From NCBI GenBank assembly GCA_023388995.1, contig JAEWFD010000038.1:59407-123406 (forward strand): a DNA stretch of 64,000 nt. The letters run 5' to 3'. Source of the stretch: Bacillota bacterium (lineage in GTDB: Bacteria; Bacillota_I; Bacilli_A; Erysipelotrichales; Erysipelotrichaceae). Both the position numbers and the translations under genes were made by a program. A model generated the notes under the pieces. The model worked only from the letters and a program-made list of their open reading frames with translations. It ran no database searches and was not told where the DNA came from. Shown in pieces: positions 51,886 to 59,871 of this stretch. Each line of letters begins with the position of its first letter. Position 1 is the first letter of the stretch.

Positions 51886-54108
51886 ATGACAAACAATCAA
51901 TTTAAAGCAGGTCTATGGAATTCCGAAGTAAATGTACGTGATTTTATTCAAGCAAACGTGACTCCTTATGATGGTGATGAGTCTTTTTTACGTCCCATCA
52001 GTGACAATACAAAAGCTGTCCTCACGAAAACAGAAGAATTGCTTGCAAAAGAACAAGAAAAAGGCGGTGTCCTTGGCGTTGACTTGACAAAAGTCACTAC
52101 CGTGACAGCCTATGGTGCCGGGTATGTCGACAAAGACCATGAAGTGATTGTTGGACTGCAAACAGAACAGCCACTCATTCGCGGCATTAATCCATTCGGA
52201 GGCATGAAGATGGTAAAAGATTCCCTGCATGCCCAAGGACTGGAACTGCCGGAAAAGATTGCGGAAGAATTCAAGTTCCGGACAACGCATAATGATGGAG
52301 TATTCAGTGCGTATGGCAGTGAAACCCGCACAGCACGCAAATTGGGAATTATCACGGGTCTTCCTGATGCGTATGGCCGCGGCCGGATCATCGGTGATTA
52401 TCGCCGCGTTGCATTGTATGGTGTTGACCAGTTGATTGCTTTCAAGAAGCAAGATAAAGCAGCACTTGCCATGCAAGATATGAATGAATCTAACATTCGC
52501 TTAAGCGAAGAGTTAACCAATCAAATTCAGGCATTGGAAGACTTGAAGACAATGGCCAATTCTTATGGCTTTGATATCTCCAAATCGGCAGCAAATGCGA
52601 AAGAAGCAATTCAATGGACCTATTTCGCTTATCTAGCTGCCATTAAAGAACAAAATGGTGCCGCAATGTCTCTGGGACGTGTCAGCAGCTTCTTTGATAT
52701 CTATTTAGAACAAGATATTGCAAACGGTCTTCTGACAGAAGAAGAAGCACAGGAGCTCATTGACCAATTTGTTTTGAAACTTCGGATTGCTCGTCACTTG
52801 CGCACTCCTGAATATGATGAATTATTTGGCGGAGACCCAATGTGGATTACCGAATGTATCGGTGGTGTCGGCGTGGATGGTCGTCCTCTTGTTACTAAAA
52901 CAAGTTTCCGGATGCTGCATACGCTGTATAATCTAAATGCAGCACCAGAACCGAACTTAACAATCCTCTGGTCCAAAGATCTGCCAAAGAATTTCCAAAA
53001 CTACTGTGCCCAAGTATCTATTGATACTGACGCAATCCAATATGAGAATGATGATGTAATGCGTCCGTTGTATGGCGATGATTATGGTATCGCATGCTGC
53101 GTTTCGGCAATGCAAATCGGAAAGCAGATGCAATTCTTCGGTGCTCGCTGCAACCTTCCGAAGTTGCTGCTGCTGGCGTTGAACGGCGGTATGGAAGAAA
53201 TGAAGAGACTGCCGTTAGGTCCGCAAATGCCGGTAATCGAAGGTGAATATCTAGACTTTGATGCTGTTTTGGAACGTTACCGCATCTATGAAGCATGGAT
53301 GGCTAACTTGTATGTAAAGACAATGAATATCATTCACTATATGCATGATAAATATGCATATGAAAAAGTACAGCTTTCCCTGCATGACAGCAAGGTAGAA
53401 CGTTTGATGGCATTCGGCATTGCCGGACTCTCTGTTATTACAGACTCCTTCAGTGCCATCAAGCATGCGAAAGTCAAACCGATTCGTGATGAATCGGGGT
53501 ATATTACTGATTTCGTAATCGAAGGCGATTTCCCGAAATATGGCAATGATGATGATCGTGTAGACAATATTGCCAAGATGCTTTCCAAATCGTTCTATGA
53601 GCAATTAAAGACACATACAACATACCGTGAGTCTATCCCTACGCTATCTGTATTAACCATTACTTCTAACGTTGTATATGGCAAGAAAACAGGCGCAACA
53701 CCGGATGGACGTGCTGCCGGCCAAGCCTTTGCGCCAGGTGCGAATCCAATGCACAACAGAGAAACCAATGGTGCCGTTGCAGCATTGAACTCCGTTGCCA
53801 AGCTGGAATATGAATATTGCCGTGACGGCATTTCCAATACCTTCTCTATTGTGCCTACAGCGTTAGGAAAAGAGGAAAGCAAACGCAAATACTATTTGAC
53901 TGACTTGCTGAATGGTTACTTTGGCCAGAATGCACATCACTTGAATGTCAATGTATTGAACAAAGACCAGCTAATTGATGCCTTCCACAACCCAACGAAA
54001 TATCCAAATCTGACGATTCGTGTTTCCGGCTATGCCGTTCACTTCCACCGTTTGTCGAAAGAACAACAAAAAGAAGTTATTGAACGTACGTTCCACGAGA
54101 CATTGTAA
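51886..54108 (+). CDS. pflB: Formate C-acetyltransferase (pyruvate formate-lyase)
   Basis: The 740-residue glycyl-radical enzyme converts pyruvate and CoA to formate and acetyl-CoA. The adjacent active-site Cys pair is in DYGIACCVSAMQIG, and the glycyl radical site is Gly715 in TIRVSGYAVHF. The length is that of PFL rather than the diol dehydratase relatives. It has a GGAG site. The activating enzyme gene follows with a TAATG overlap. Its presence implies mixed-acid fermentation under anaerobic conditions. Confidence 0.97.
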   Translation: MTNNQFKAGLWNSEVNVRDFIQANVTPYDGDESFLRPISDNTKAVLTKTEELLAKEQEKGGVLGVDLTKVTTVTAYGAGYVDKDHEVIVGLQTEQPLIRGINPFGGMKMVKDSLHAQGLELPEKIAEEFKFRTTHNDGVFSAYGSETRTARKLGIITGLPDAYGRGRIIGDYRRVALYGVDQLIAFKKQDKAALAMQDMNESNIRLSEELTNQIQALEDLKTMANSYGFDISKSAANAKEAIQWTYFAYLAAIKEQNGAAMSLGRVSSFFDIYLEQDIANGLLTEEEAQELIDQFVLKLRIARHLRTPEYDELFGGDPMWITECIGGVGVDGRPLVTKTSFRMLHTLYNLNAAPEPNLTILWSKDLPKNFQNYCAQVSIDTDAIQYENDDVMRPLYGDDYGIACCVSAMQIGKQMQFFGARCNLPKLLLLALNGGMEEMKRLPLGPQMPVIEGEYLDFDAVLERYRIYEAWMANLYVKTMNIIHYMHDKYAYEKVQLSLHDSKVERLMAFGIAGLSVITDSFSAIKHAKVKPIRDESGYITDFVIEGDFPKYGNDDDRVDNIAKMLSKSFYEQLKTHTTYRESIPTLSVLTITSNVVYGKKTGATPDGRAAGQAFAPGANPMHNRETNGAVAALNSVAKLEYEYCRDGISNTFSIVPTALGKEESKRKYYLTDLLNGYFGQNAHHLNVNVLNKDQLIDAFHNPTKYPNLTIRVSGYAVHFHRLSKEQQKEVIERTFHETL

Positions 54109-54818
54109 TGCACGGTAAACTCCATTCCTTTCAGTCCTTTTCCACAGAAGACGGCCCCGGTGTCCGCTGCGTCGTCTTCCTGCAAGGATGTCCGCTGCGG
54201 TGCATGTATTGCCACAATCCGGACACTTGGGATTTTCAGGGCGGCAGTGAAATTGAGTTGGAAGCACTGGTTCAGAAAATTGTGCGCTGCAAGCCATATT
54301 TTGGTGAAGAAGGCGGTGTCACCGTCAGCGGCGGCGAAGTATTGTATCAAGCATCATTCGCTGCCAAATTGCTGCAAAGATGCAAAGAAGAAGGGATCCA
54401 TACTTGCATAGAAACAAGCGGTTCTCTTCTGACGGATGATGTAAAAGAATTGCTGGCATATACGGATCTGATATTCTTGGATGTGAAAATGGTAACGGAA
54501 GCGGATTATTTGCAGTTTGTTGGTACAAGCTTAGCGAAGGTCATGACATTTCTGGATTACCTAGAAGCAAGCAAAAAACCTGTCATCATCAGACAGGTTA
54601 TCTTAGAAGGATTTAATGACAGCGATGTACATATCAGAAAGCTGAAAGCATTGCTTGAGCCATATTCTGTCATCCAAAAGGTGGAATTCTTGCCATATCA
54701 TAATCTAGGGAATCAGAAGTATGAGGAACTGGGAATTGTGAGCGGAGCTAAGGGATTTGAGCCAACTTCGCTGGCCACCATTGAACGGATTGCATCATTC
54801 TATAAAAACTTGAAGTAG
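54108..54818 (+). CDS. pflA: Pyruvate formate-lyase activating enzyme
   Basis: The 236-residue radical-SAM enzyme generates the glycyl radical on PflB. The [4Fe-4S] motif C-x3-C-x2-C is in FLQGCPLRCMYCHNPDTW, with GGVTVSGGEVLYQ as the SAM-binding GGE block. The length is normal. Its start codon shares the last A of the pflB stop, so translation is coupled. Confidence 0.95.
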   Translation: MHGKLHSFQSFSTEDGPGVRCVVFLQGCPLRCMYCHNPDTWDFQGGSEIELEALVQKIVRCKPYFGEEGGVTVSGGEVLYQASFAAKLLQRCKEEGIHTCIETSGSLLTDDVKELLAYTDLIFLDVKMVTEADYLQFVGTSLAKVMTFLDYLEASKKPVIIRQVILEGFNDSDVHIRKLKALLEPYSVIQKVEFLPYHNLGNQKYEELGIVSGAKGFEPTSLATIERIASFYKNLK

Positions 54819-54842
54819 GCAGCAAGCTAACAATTGAATACA

Positions 54843-54877
54843 TGAAGATGACTTGTCCTGCAGGTCATCTTTTTTTC
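54843..54877 (+). terminator. Terminator of pflB-pflA
   Basis: AGATGAC and GTCATCT arms around an 11-base loop are followed by seven T residues. Confidence 0.75.
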
Positions 54878-54913
54878 TTATGTGCAATGCAGATCAGCAA
54901 GCAAAAACAGAAG

Positions 54914-55591
54914 CTACGCACTTCTGTTTTCCAGCTTTTGGTTCTGCTTCATTACTTTGCAAGTTTTAAGAAAACGCTCAATTCCTTGTTTTACTTCTTG
55001 GCGATTGGCCCCCGTTCGACCCAAGCGATCGCATAGTGCCAGCAACCCTATTTCATGCAGATCAACATCTGCAATCATTTGCTTTACATTGCCGAATGGA
55101 AGATTTTTTTCCAAAAATAATACTTCCATATGCCAGCGAACCAAATTCGCAACTTTGCTCATCCACTCCATATCATCCGTAAAAGATGACAGAAAGCTGA
55201 TTGTCAGCTCAGCACCCACTTTTTCGTGATTATAGGAGGTAATCTTCCCTTTTCGTTCCTGTGTCGTACTTGGTTTTCCAATATCATGCAGCAATGCTGC
55301 CCACATGAGAACAGATGGATCTTTGCTGTGAACCCTGACCCTGGCTGCTTCGTCAACTACCAGCATTGTATGATTCCAAACATTGCCTTCTGGATGATAT
55401 TGCTTCGACTGCATCGCTTGTTTCAAGTCCAACAGCATGACAAATGGTGTTGTTGAAAAGAGCTCAGTTGAAGCCATGTCTTCTAAAAACAGCGATGGCT
55501 TCTCATCCTGCATCAAATGCTCATAAATCCTGATATACAACTCTTTTTGGTCTTTCGCAAAAGAATTGGAAGCATCATCGAACTGACTCAT
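54914..55591 (-). CDS. HD-domain phosphohydrolase
   Basis: The 225-residue protein has a metal-dependent HD domain: VWNHTMLVVDEAARV (His), WAALLHDIGKPST (HD dyad), KVGAELTISFLS, and CDRLGRTGANRQEV (distal Asp). This is the layout of HD proteins related to CCA-adding enzyme phosphatase domains. Substrate unknown. The ATG overlaps the stop of the 43-aa basic protein gene (ATGA), so the two are translated together. Confidence 0.85.
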   Translation of the reverse strand: MSQFDDASNSFAKDQKELYIRIYEHLMQDEKPSLFLEDMASTELFSTTPFVMLLDLKQAMQSKQYHPEGNVWNHTMLVVDEAARVRVHSKDPSVLMWAALLHDIGKPSTTQERKGKITSYNHEKVGAELTISFLSSFTDDMEWMSKVANLVRWHMEVLFLEKNLPFGNVKQMIADVDLHEIGLLALCDRLGRTGANRQEVKQGIERFLKTCKVMKQNQKLENRSA

Positions 55592-55719
55592 GGACGTGAT
55601 ACTGGTCCCGCCTTCTTTTTCCCGCTTTTTTCTTTACCTTGCAGTAACGGTACTGCAGGAGCACCTTTCTTTTTTCTCGTATTATGCTCGTTATCTCGTT
55701 TCATTCCTTGTTTAGCCAT
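55588..55719 (-). CDS. Small basic protein, 43 aa, coupled to the HD hydrolase
   Basis: An ATG at 55719 with a GGAGGTG site starts a 43-residue Lys/Arg-rich protein (MAKQGMKRDNEHNTRKKKGA, PAVPLLQGKEKSGKKKAGPV, SRP). Its stop overlaps the start of the HD-domain gene by ATGA. The APAVP-LQGK-KSGK arrangement looks like a conserved core with basic flanks, suggesting RNA or ribosome binding. Family not recognised. Confidence 0.75.
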   Translation of the reverse strand: MAKQGMKRDNEHNTRKKKGAPAVPLLQGKEKSGKKKAGPVSRP

Positions 55720-55932
55720 TGTATAGCACCTCCGTTTTTAGTTTCTCCCAAAAGCAAACAGATCATTCTTTTCAATATTTACAATGGCAGAATCCTGCAT
55801 CATATCGTTATGTTTTTAATATATTTCGGATTCCGGCAACGTATCAGTATAGTATTGCAATGGAATGAGCCTGATTACTTAGCTGATATTTTATTTCATC
55901 CATCACATACTAAGTATTCCTGAGCATATTAA
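55720..55932. other. Intergenic stretch without recognisable gene
   Basis: The roughly 210 bases between the 43-aa gene and the wrbA promoter are AT-rich. They contain only short frames without ribosome binding sites, and I see no hairpin or repeat worth naming. Confidence 0.6.
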
Positions 55933-56000
55933 TTGGCAATATCTTCCGGCAACGGTATGATGAAACTAAGAAGTTAGTGTAGGTTAACGCAAAAACCTAC
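55933..56000 (+). promoter_or_regulatory. wrbA promoter with an inverted repeat in the leader
   Basis: TTGGCA (55933-55938), a 17-base spacer and TATGAT (55956-55961) predict a start near 55968. Downstream lies a perfect inverted repeat GTAGGTT-N8-AACCTAC (55979-56000), which could be a repressor operator placed as a roadblock or a hairpin in the mRNA leader. Confidence 0.6.
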
Positions 56001-56034
56001 TCCATTGCAATACTGGAACAGAAAGGAAATAACG

Positions 56035-56646
56035 ATGGAACAAGTAAAGTTAGCGATTGTGTATTACAGTTCAACAGGAACAAACTACCAACTAGCCAAA
56101 TGGGCTGAAGAGGCTGCAAGAGAAGCAGGAGCAGACGTTAAAGTGGTTAAGGTGAAAGAATTGGCACCAGACGTAGCAATTGATGCCAATCCCGCATGGC
56201 GGGCCCATGCCGATGCCACGAAAGATGTACCGGAGGCATCCTCGCAAGATTTGCTATGGGCTGATGCCTTCTTATTCAGCATTCCAACAAGATTTGGAAC
56301 TGTCCCTTCGCAGGTAAAACAATTTATCGATATTCAAGGCGGTCTATGGGCGCAAGGAAAACTGGCCAACAAAGTTGTCAGCGCGATGTCCTCTGCTTCT
56401 AATGCCCACGGCGGGCAGGAAGCAACACTCCACAGCTTATATACCAACATGATGCATTGGGGAACTATCATTGTTCCTCCGGGCTTCACCAGTGATGCTG
56501 TTTTTGCAGCTGGCGGAAATCCTTACGGAACCTCTGTAACACAGGGTCCTGACGGCCGTATGGTGGAAGATGTGAAAGAAGCTGTACGCCATCAAACAAA
56601 GCGCCTAGTCGAAATTACAAGCTGGTTAAAAACAGGAAAACAGTAA
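56035..56646 (+). CDS. wrbA: WrbA-type NAD(P)H:quinone oxidoreductase
   Basis: The 203-residue flavodoxin-like enzyme has the phosphate-binding loop YYSSTGTNYQLAKWAEEAA, the FMN contact IPTRFGTVPSQVKQFIDIQG and MSSASNAHGGQEATLHSL, and the C-terminal NPYGTSVTQGPDG. These are WrbA signatures. It reduces quinones by two electrons, limiting redox cycling. The start at 56035 has an AAAGGAAAT site; it is monocistronic. Confidence 0.93.
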   Translation: MEQVKLAIVYYSSTGTNYQLAKWAEEAAREAGADVKVVKVKELAPDVAIDANPAWRAHADATKDVPEASSQDLLWADAFLFSIPTRFGTVPSQVKQFIDIQGGLWAQGKLANKVVSAMSSASNAHGGQEATLHSLYTNMMHWGTIIVPPGFTSDAVFAAGGNPYGTSVTQGPDGRMVEDVKEAVRHQTKRLVEITSWLKTGKQ

Positions 56647-56651
56647 GCAAA

Positions 56652-56682
56652 TAGTCATCCGGCAAGTCTGGATGATTTTTTA
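56652..56682 (+). terminator. Terminator of wrbA
   Basis: TCATCC and GGATGA arms followed by TTTTTT shortly after the stop. Confidence 0.75.
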
Positions 56683-56696
56683 TTGGCGGATTCCAT

Positions 56697-56729
56697 AAAA
56701 AAGAAACGAGATCATCCCGCTTCTTTGTA
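56697..56729 (-). terminator. Terminator of the GGDEF-EAL gene
   Basis: On the minus strand AAAGAA and TTCTTT arms with a CG-rich interior are followed by a T-run, a few bases past the stop at 56735. Confidence 0.6.
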
Positions 56730-56734
56730 TGTTG

Positions 56735-59062
56735 TTACATTTCCTCCTGCAGCAATACCTCAAAATCCTGCGGCAGAATTGGTCTGCTGAAACAATACCC
56801 TTGTATTTTATTGCAGCCTAACTCCCGTAATATTTGAATTTGTTCCAGTGATTCCACACCTTCTGCAATTGTCTCTACCTGAATGGCCTGGGCCATGTTG
56901 ATAATGGTCGTTACAATCGTTTTAGACTGCTCGTTGTGCTCCATGTCTTTTACAAAGGAGCGGTCAATCTTAAGTGTGTTGATCGGAAACTGCGTAAAGT
57001 AAGACAAGGAAGAATATCCCGTTCCAAAATCATCAATGGATAAGCGAATGCCCATATCTCTAAGCAATTTCATTTTCCCCAGTTTGTCGTCCACATAATC
57101 CATTGAAGTGCTTTCGGTAATTTCAAGCTCCAGGAATTTCGGATCCATTCCTACTTGGCTCACAACTTCTTCCACCATTTCTACAAAATTCGGCTGTTCA
57201 AACTGCACTGCAGAGACATTCACCGATACAACCAGATTTGCAAAACCAGCTTCGTGCCATTTCACGTTCTGCATGCATGCTTCCATCAATGTGCGTCTGC
57301 CAATCTCTAAAATCAATCCATTGCGTTCAGCAATTTGGATAAAGCGCAGCGGTGACATGTGATTGTATTTCGGATGGTTCCAGCGCAGCAATGCTTCTGC
57401 CGACACAATTTTATTCGTTTTCACATCAGCAATTGGCTGATACATGAGATAAAGTTCATCCCGATCAAGTGCCTGCAGCAGTTCCACTTCCATCTGCTGT
57501 TCTTCCAGCAACATGGCATTCAACTCATCATTGTAAAACAAGACCCGGTTTCCGCCGTTTTTCTTTGCAATTGTCTTCGCTACTGTCGCTTGATGAATCA
57601 CTTCATCGGATGTCGTTTCCGGCCTTTGATGAACACTTGCGCCAATGCTGGTCCGCAAGACAAATTCATTTCCTTCCACTTCCAATCGTCCATTGCAAAT
57701 ATTCCATAGCTGGTCAATGAAAGAGCGCAAATCCTCTAGGGTGTTTTGGTGGACAAGGATAATGAATTCATCACCCATAAACCGTGCCACCAATCCTTGA
57801 TCCTGAACCAAGGATAAAATACGGATGGAGAACTGCCTCAACACCTCATCACCGGTCCGATAACCATTCATGCTATTAATGCGCTTGAAATCATCAATGG
57901 AGATAATTGCGACGGCATAGCGCAGCTGCTGATTTTCTATTTTTCCAATTTTATATGGAACCTCTAAAATGAAGCCATTGTAGTTATATAAATCCGTTGT
58001 AATATCGCGATAAGTCAAATGTTTTATTTGATCCATCATCTGGTTATAGCCACGCGCTGCATGAGCAAGTTCATTGTTGTATTGTTCTTTTATTCTGATA
58101 TTGAAATTCCCTTCAGATGCATGGCGAAAGACGTTGGTCAGCTGCACAATTGGCTTCGAAATAGAATCAGCATAGACATAAGCAAACATTAATGTGATCA
58201 CAATCGTAAAAAGCATCATCGGAAACATTAAATCCTGAATATAGCGTATTTCCGTATAGAGATCCTTTTGCGGTACAGAAATCATAAAGATCCAATCGGT
58301 ATAAGTATCAATTTTTCTGAAAAATGTAATCATTTGTTTGTTTTCTTCATTTACATACTCAACAAAGCCACTTTGATTTGCAAAGATTTTTTCCACCGAA
58401 GACTCATTAGGAATCATATCATACAACGTATGATTCACTGGCAAGTCAGAACTTTTATGTGCCACGATCATGCCGGAACCATTCACAATCCAGCCATATC
58501 CTGAATTCGTCAATTGCAAAGAACTAACTATATCATTCAAGAATGGCAATTCCAAAACGATATTAATCAATCCAGCCGGGTTTTCGTCATTTCCCAATAT
58601 TTCATGGGAAACAATTAAAACGGGATTATTCTGCTCCGTAAAAGGGCTGTAGAATGGCTGCGAAATATGGTATTTCTTATGATTCAGAATAATTTCCTGA
58701 TACTGTTCCTGTTCGCGGATATTAAACTCATCATTTACAGTAGACCAGGCATTCCCTTGCAAATCTGCTACCGTCATATTTCGATATTTAGCAAGCAGAA
58801 AATGCGGCAGGTAATCTTTGATTGCCTCCTTATCCATGGAGCGGATTACCGGAGACTGCGACAGCATTTGCACCTGCTCTAACAAATTATTTATTTCTTT
58901 ATCTACCTCATCAGCACGTGCACTGACAATCTCAGTGTAACTTTGCTGGATATAGGCTGGTAACTCTTTCAGTTTCCATTGCAAAACCAAAATAACAATG
59001 GAGAAAATCGCCATAGCACCCATGGTCAGATAGATTAACATTTGATTGCGAATTGATTTCAT
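56735..59062 (-). CDS. dCache-HAMP-GGDEF-EAL cyclic di-GMP protein
   Basis: The 775-residue membrane protein has TM1 (about 10-30), an extracellular dCache sensor (about 35-275), TM2 (about 280-300), HAMP, GGDEF (about 350-510) and EAL (about 520-775). The GGDEF active site reads RFMGDEF, with the first Gly replaced by Met, so cyclase activity is doubtful. The EAL domain keeps SAEALLRWNHP, NVSAVQF, LEITES, DDFGTGYSSLSYF and AEGVES, so it is probably a phosphodiesterase. The start at 59062 follows an AGAGAG site. It may oppose the cyclase at 48512. Confidence 0.9.
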   Translation of the reverse strand: MKSIRNQMLIYLTMGAMAIFSIVILVLQWKLKELPAYIQQSYTEIVSARADEVDKEINNLLEQVQMLSQSPVIRSMDKEAIKDYLPHFLLAKYRNMTVADLQGNAWSTVNDEFNIREQEQYQEIILNHKKYHISQPFYSPFTEQNNPVLIVSHEILGNDENPAGLINIVLELPFLNDIVSSLQLTNSGYGWIVNGSGMIVAHKSSDLPVNHTLYDMIPNESSVEKIFANQSGFVEYVNEENKQMITFFRKIDTYTDWIFMISVPQKDLYTEIRYIQDLMFPMMLFTIVITLMFAYVYADSISKPIVQLTNVFRHASEGNFNIRIKEQYNNELAHAARGYNQMMDQIKHLTYRDITTDLYNYNGFILEVPYKIGKIENQQLRYAVAIISIDDFKRINSMNGYRTGDEVLRQFSIRILSLVQDQGLVARFMGDEFIILVHQNTLEDLRSFIDQLWNICNGRLEVEGNEFVLRTSIGASVHQRPETTSDEVIHQATVAKTIAKKNGGNRVLFYNDELNAMLLEEQQMEVELLQALDRDELYLMYQPIADVKTNKIVSAEALLRWNHPKYNHMSPLRFIQIAERNGLILEIGRRTLMEACMQNVKWHEAGFANLVVSVNVSAVQFEQPNFVEMVEEVVSQVGMDPKFLELEITESTSMDYVDDKLGKMKLLRDMGIRLSIDDFGTGYSSLSYFTQFPINTLKIDRSFVKDMEHNEQSKTIVTTIINMAQAIQVETIAEGVESLEQIQILRELGCNKIQGYCFSRPILPQDFEVLLQEEM

Positions 59063-59174
59063 GCTAGTTCTCTCTTTCCATTGCTGTCTAAAATTGTAGC
59101 ATAATTCTGGTGCAGATGTCACGATTTACATCTGTACAATTTAATACCCGCCGGTTCTTGGCACGAAAAACTGC

Positions 59175-59549
59175 CTATCTTTTTGGTGAACCGTTATATG
59201 CTGTATATTTCTGGTTGTTGCCGCGTGCTTGCGAAACGGGGTATTTGGCAGCATTTTGCAGCATTTTCTTTTGAAAGGATGCAGTAAGGTCTATCTCGTA
59301 TAATTGGGCAAACCGCAGTACAAAATAGAGTACATCCACAAGTTCTTCTCCGATTCTATCAGATTTTGTTTCCAGAAGTGCTAGTGCCTGCGGTTCATTT
59401 TGAAAACGAAATAAATCCAAAAGCTCATTGGCTTCTGTACTGATGCCGATTGCGAGATCTTTTGGCGTGTGATACTGCTCCCAGTCTCGTTCATCGCAGA
59501 ATGCTTTAATGCATGCTTGTATTTCTTCGATCGTCATTTGCTGCTTCAT
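59175..59549 (-). CDS. MazG-like pyrophosphohydrolase (RS21-C6/dCTPase type)
   Basis: The 124-residue all-alpha protein has the acidic motifs ISTEANELLDLFRFQ and GEELVDVLYFVLRFAQLYEI and ends with AAKYPVSQARGNNQKY, typical of the MazG-like house-cleaning group that hydrolyses dCTP analogues. The start at 59549 has a GGAGG site 8 bases upstream. Confidence 0.9.
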   Translation of the reverse strand: MKQQMTIEEIQACIKAFCDERDWEQYHTPKDLAIGISTEANELLDLFRFQNEPQALALLETKSDRIGEELVDVLYFVLRFAQLYEIDLTASFQKKMLQNAAKYPVSQARGNNQKYTAYNGSPKR

Positions 59550-59689
59550 AATGTGTTCCTCCAAGTACTAATTTACCACACATTATCTATCATTTAGAGC
59601 CCAAATTACCAAATCATTTGCAAATGGGGTTTCCAAACTATCATTTTTTACTTATACTATAGTAAAGTTTCTATGATCTTGCTGGAGGA

Positions 59690-59840
59690 CAGAAATAGAA
59701 ATTAGCGCCAGAACTCCCCTTGGAGTTGACGAGGACAGCAGACATTCGAATATTCGGCGGGTACTGCTGCGGTTTACTTGTGAATCGTTACAATGGATTA
59801 AAAAGCTAACTCTCAGCCAGCTACAACAATCCATTCGACA
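59690..59840 (+). promoter_or_regulatory. glmS ribozyme (glucosamine-6-phosphate responsive)
   Basis: The leader contains the invariant glmS ribozyme core: AGCGCCAGAACT with the self-cleavage site between A59704 and G59705, then GTTGACGAGGAC and TTCGGCGGGTACTGC. P4-like arms AATGGATT and AATCCATT close the 3' part (about 59790-59830). GlcN6P acts as the cofactor; cleavage destabilises the glmS mRNA and gives feedback control. The remaining 5' leader holds a TACTATAGTA palindrome. Confidence 0.93.
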
Positions 59841-59871
59841 CATGTATTTTCATCATGGAGGAACATAAAAT

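Noticed and set aside
59652..59843. 63-aa minus-strand frame in the glmS leader
   Set aside because: The region is the glmS ribozyme on the plus strand, and the frame lacks a ribosome binding site.
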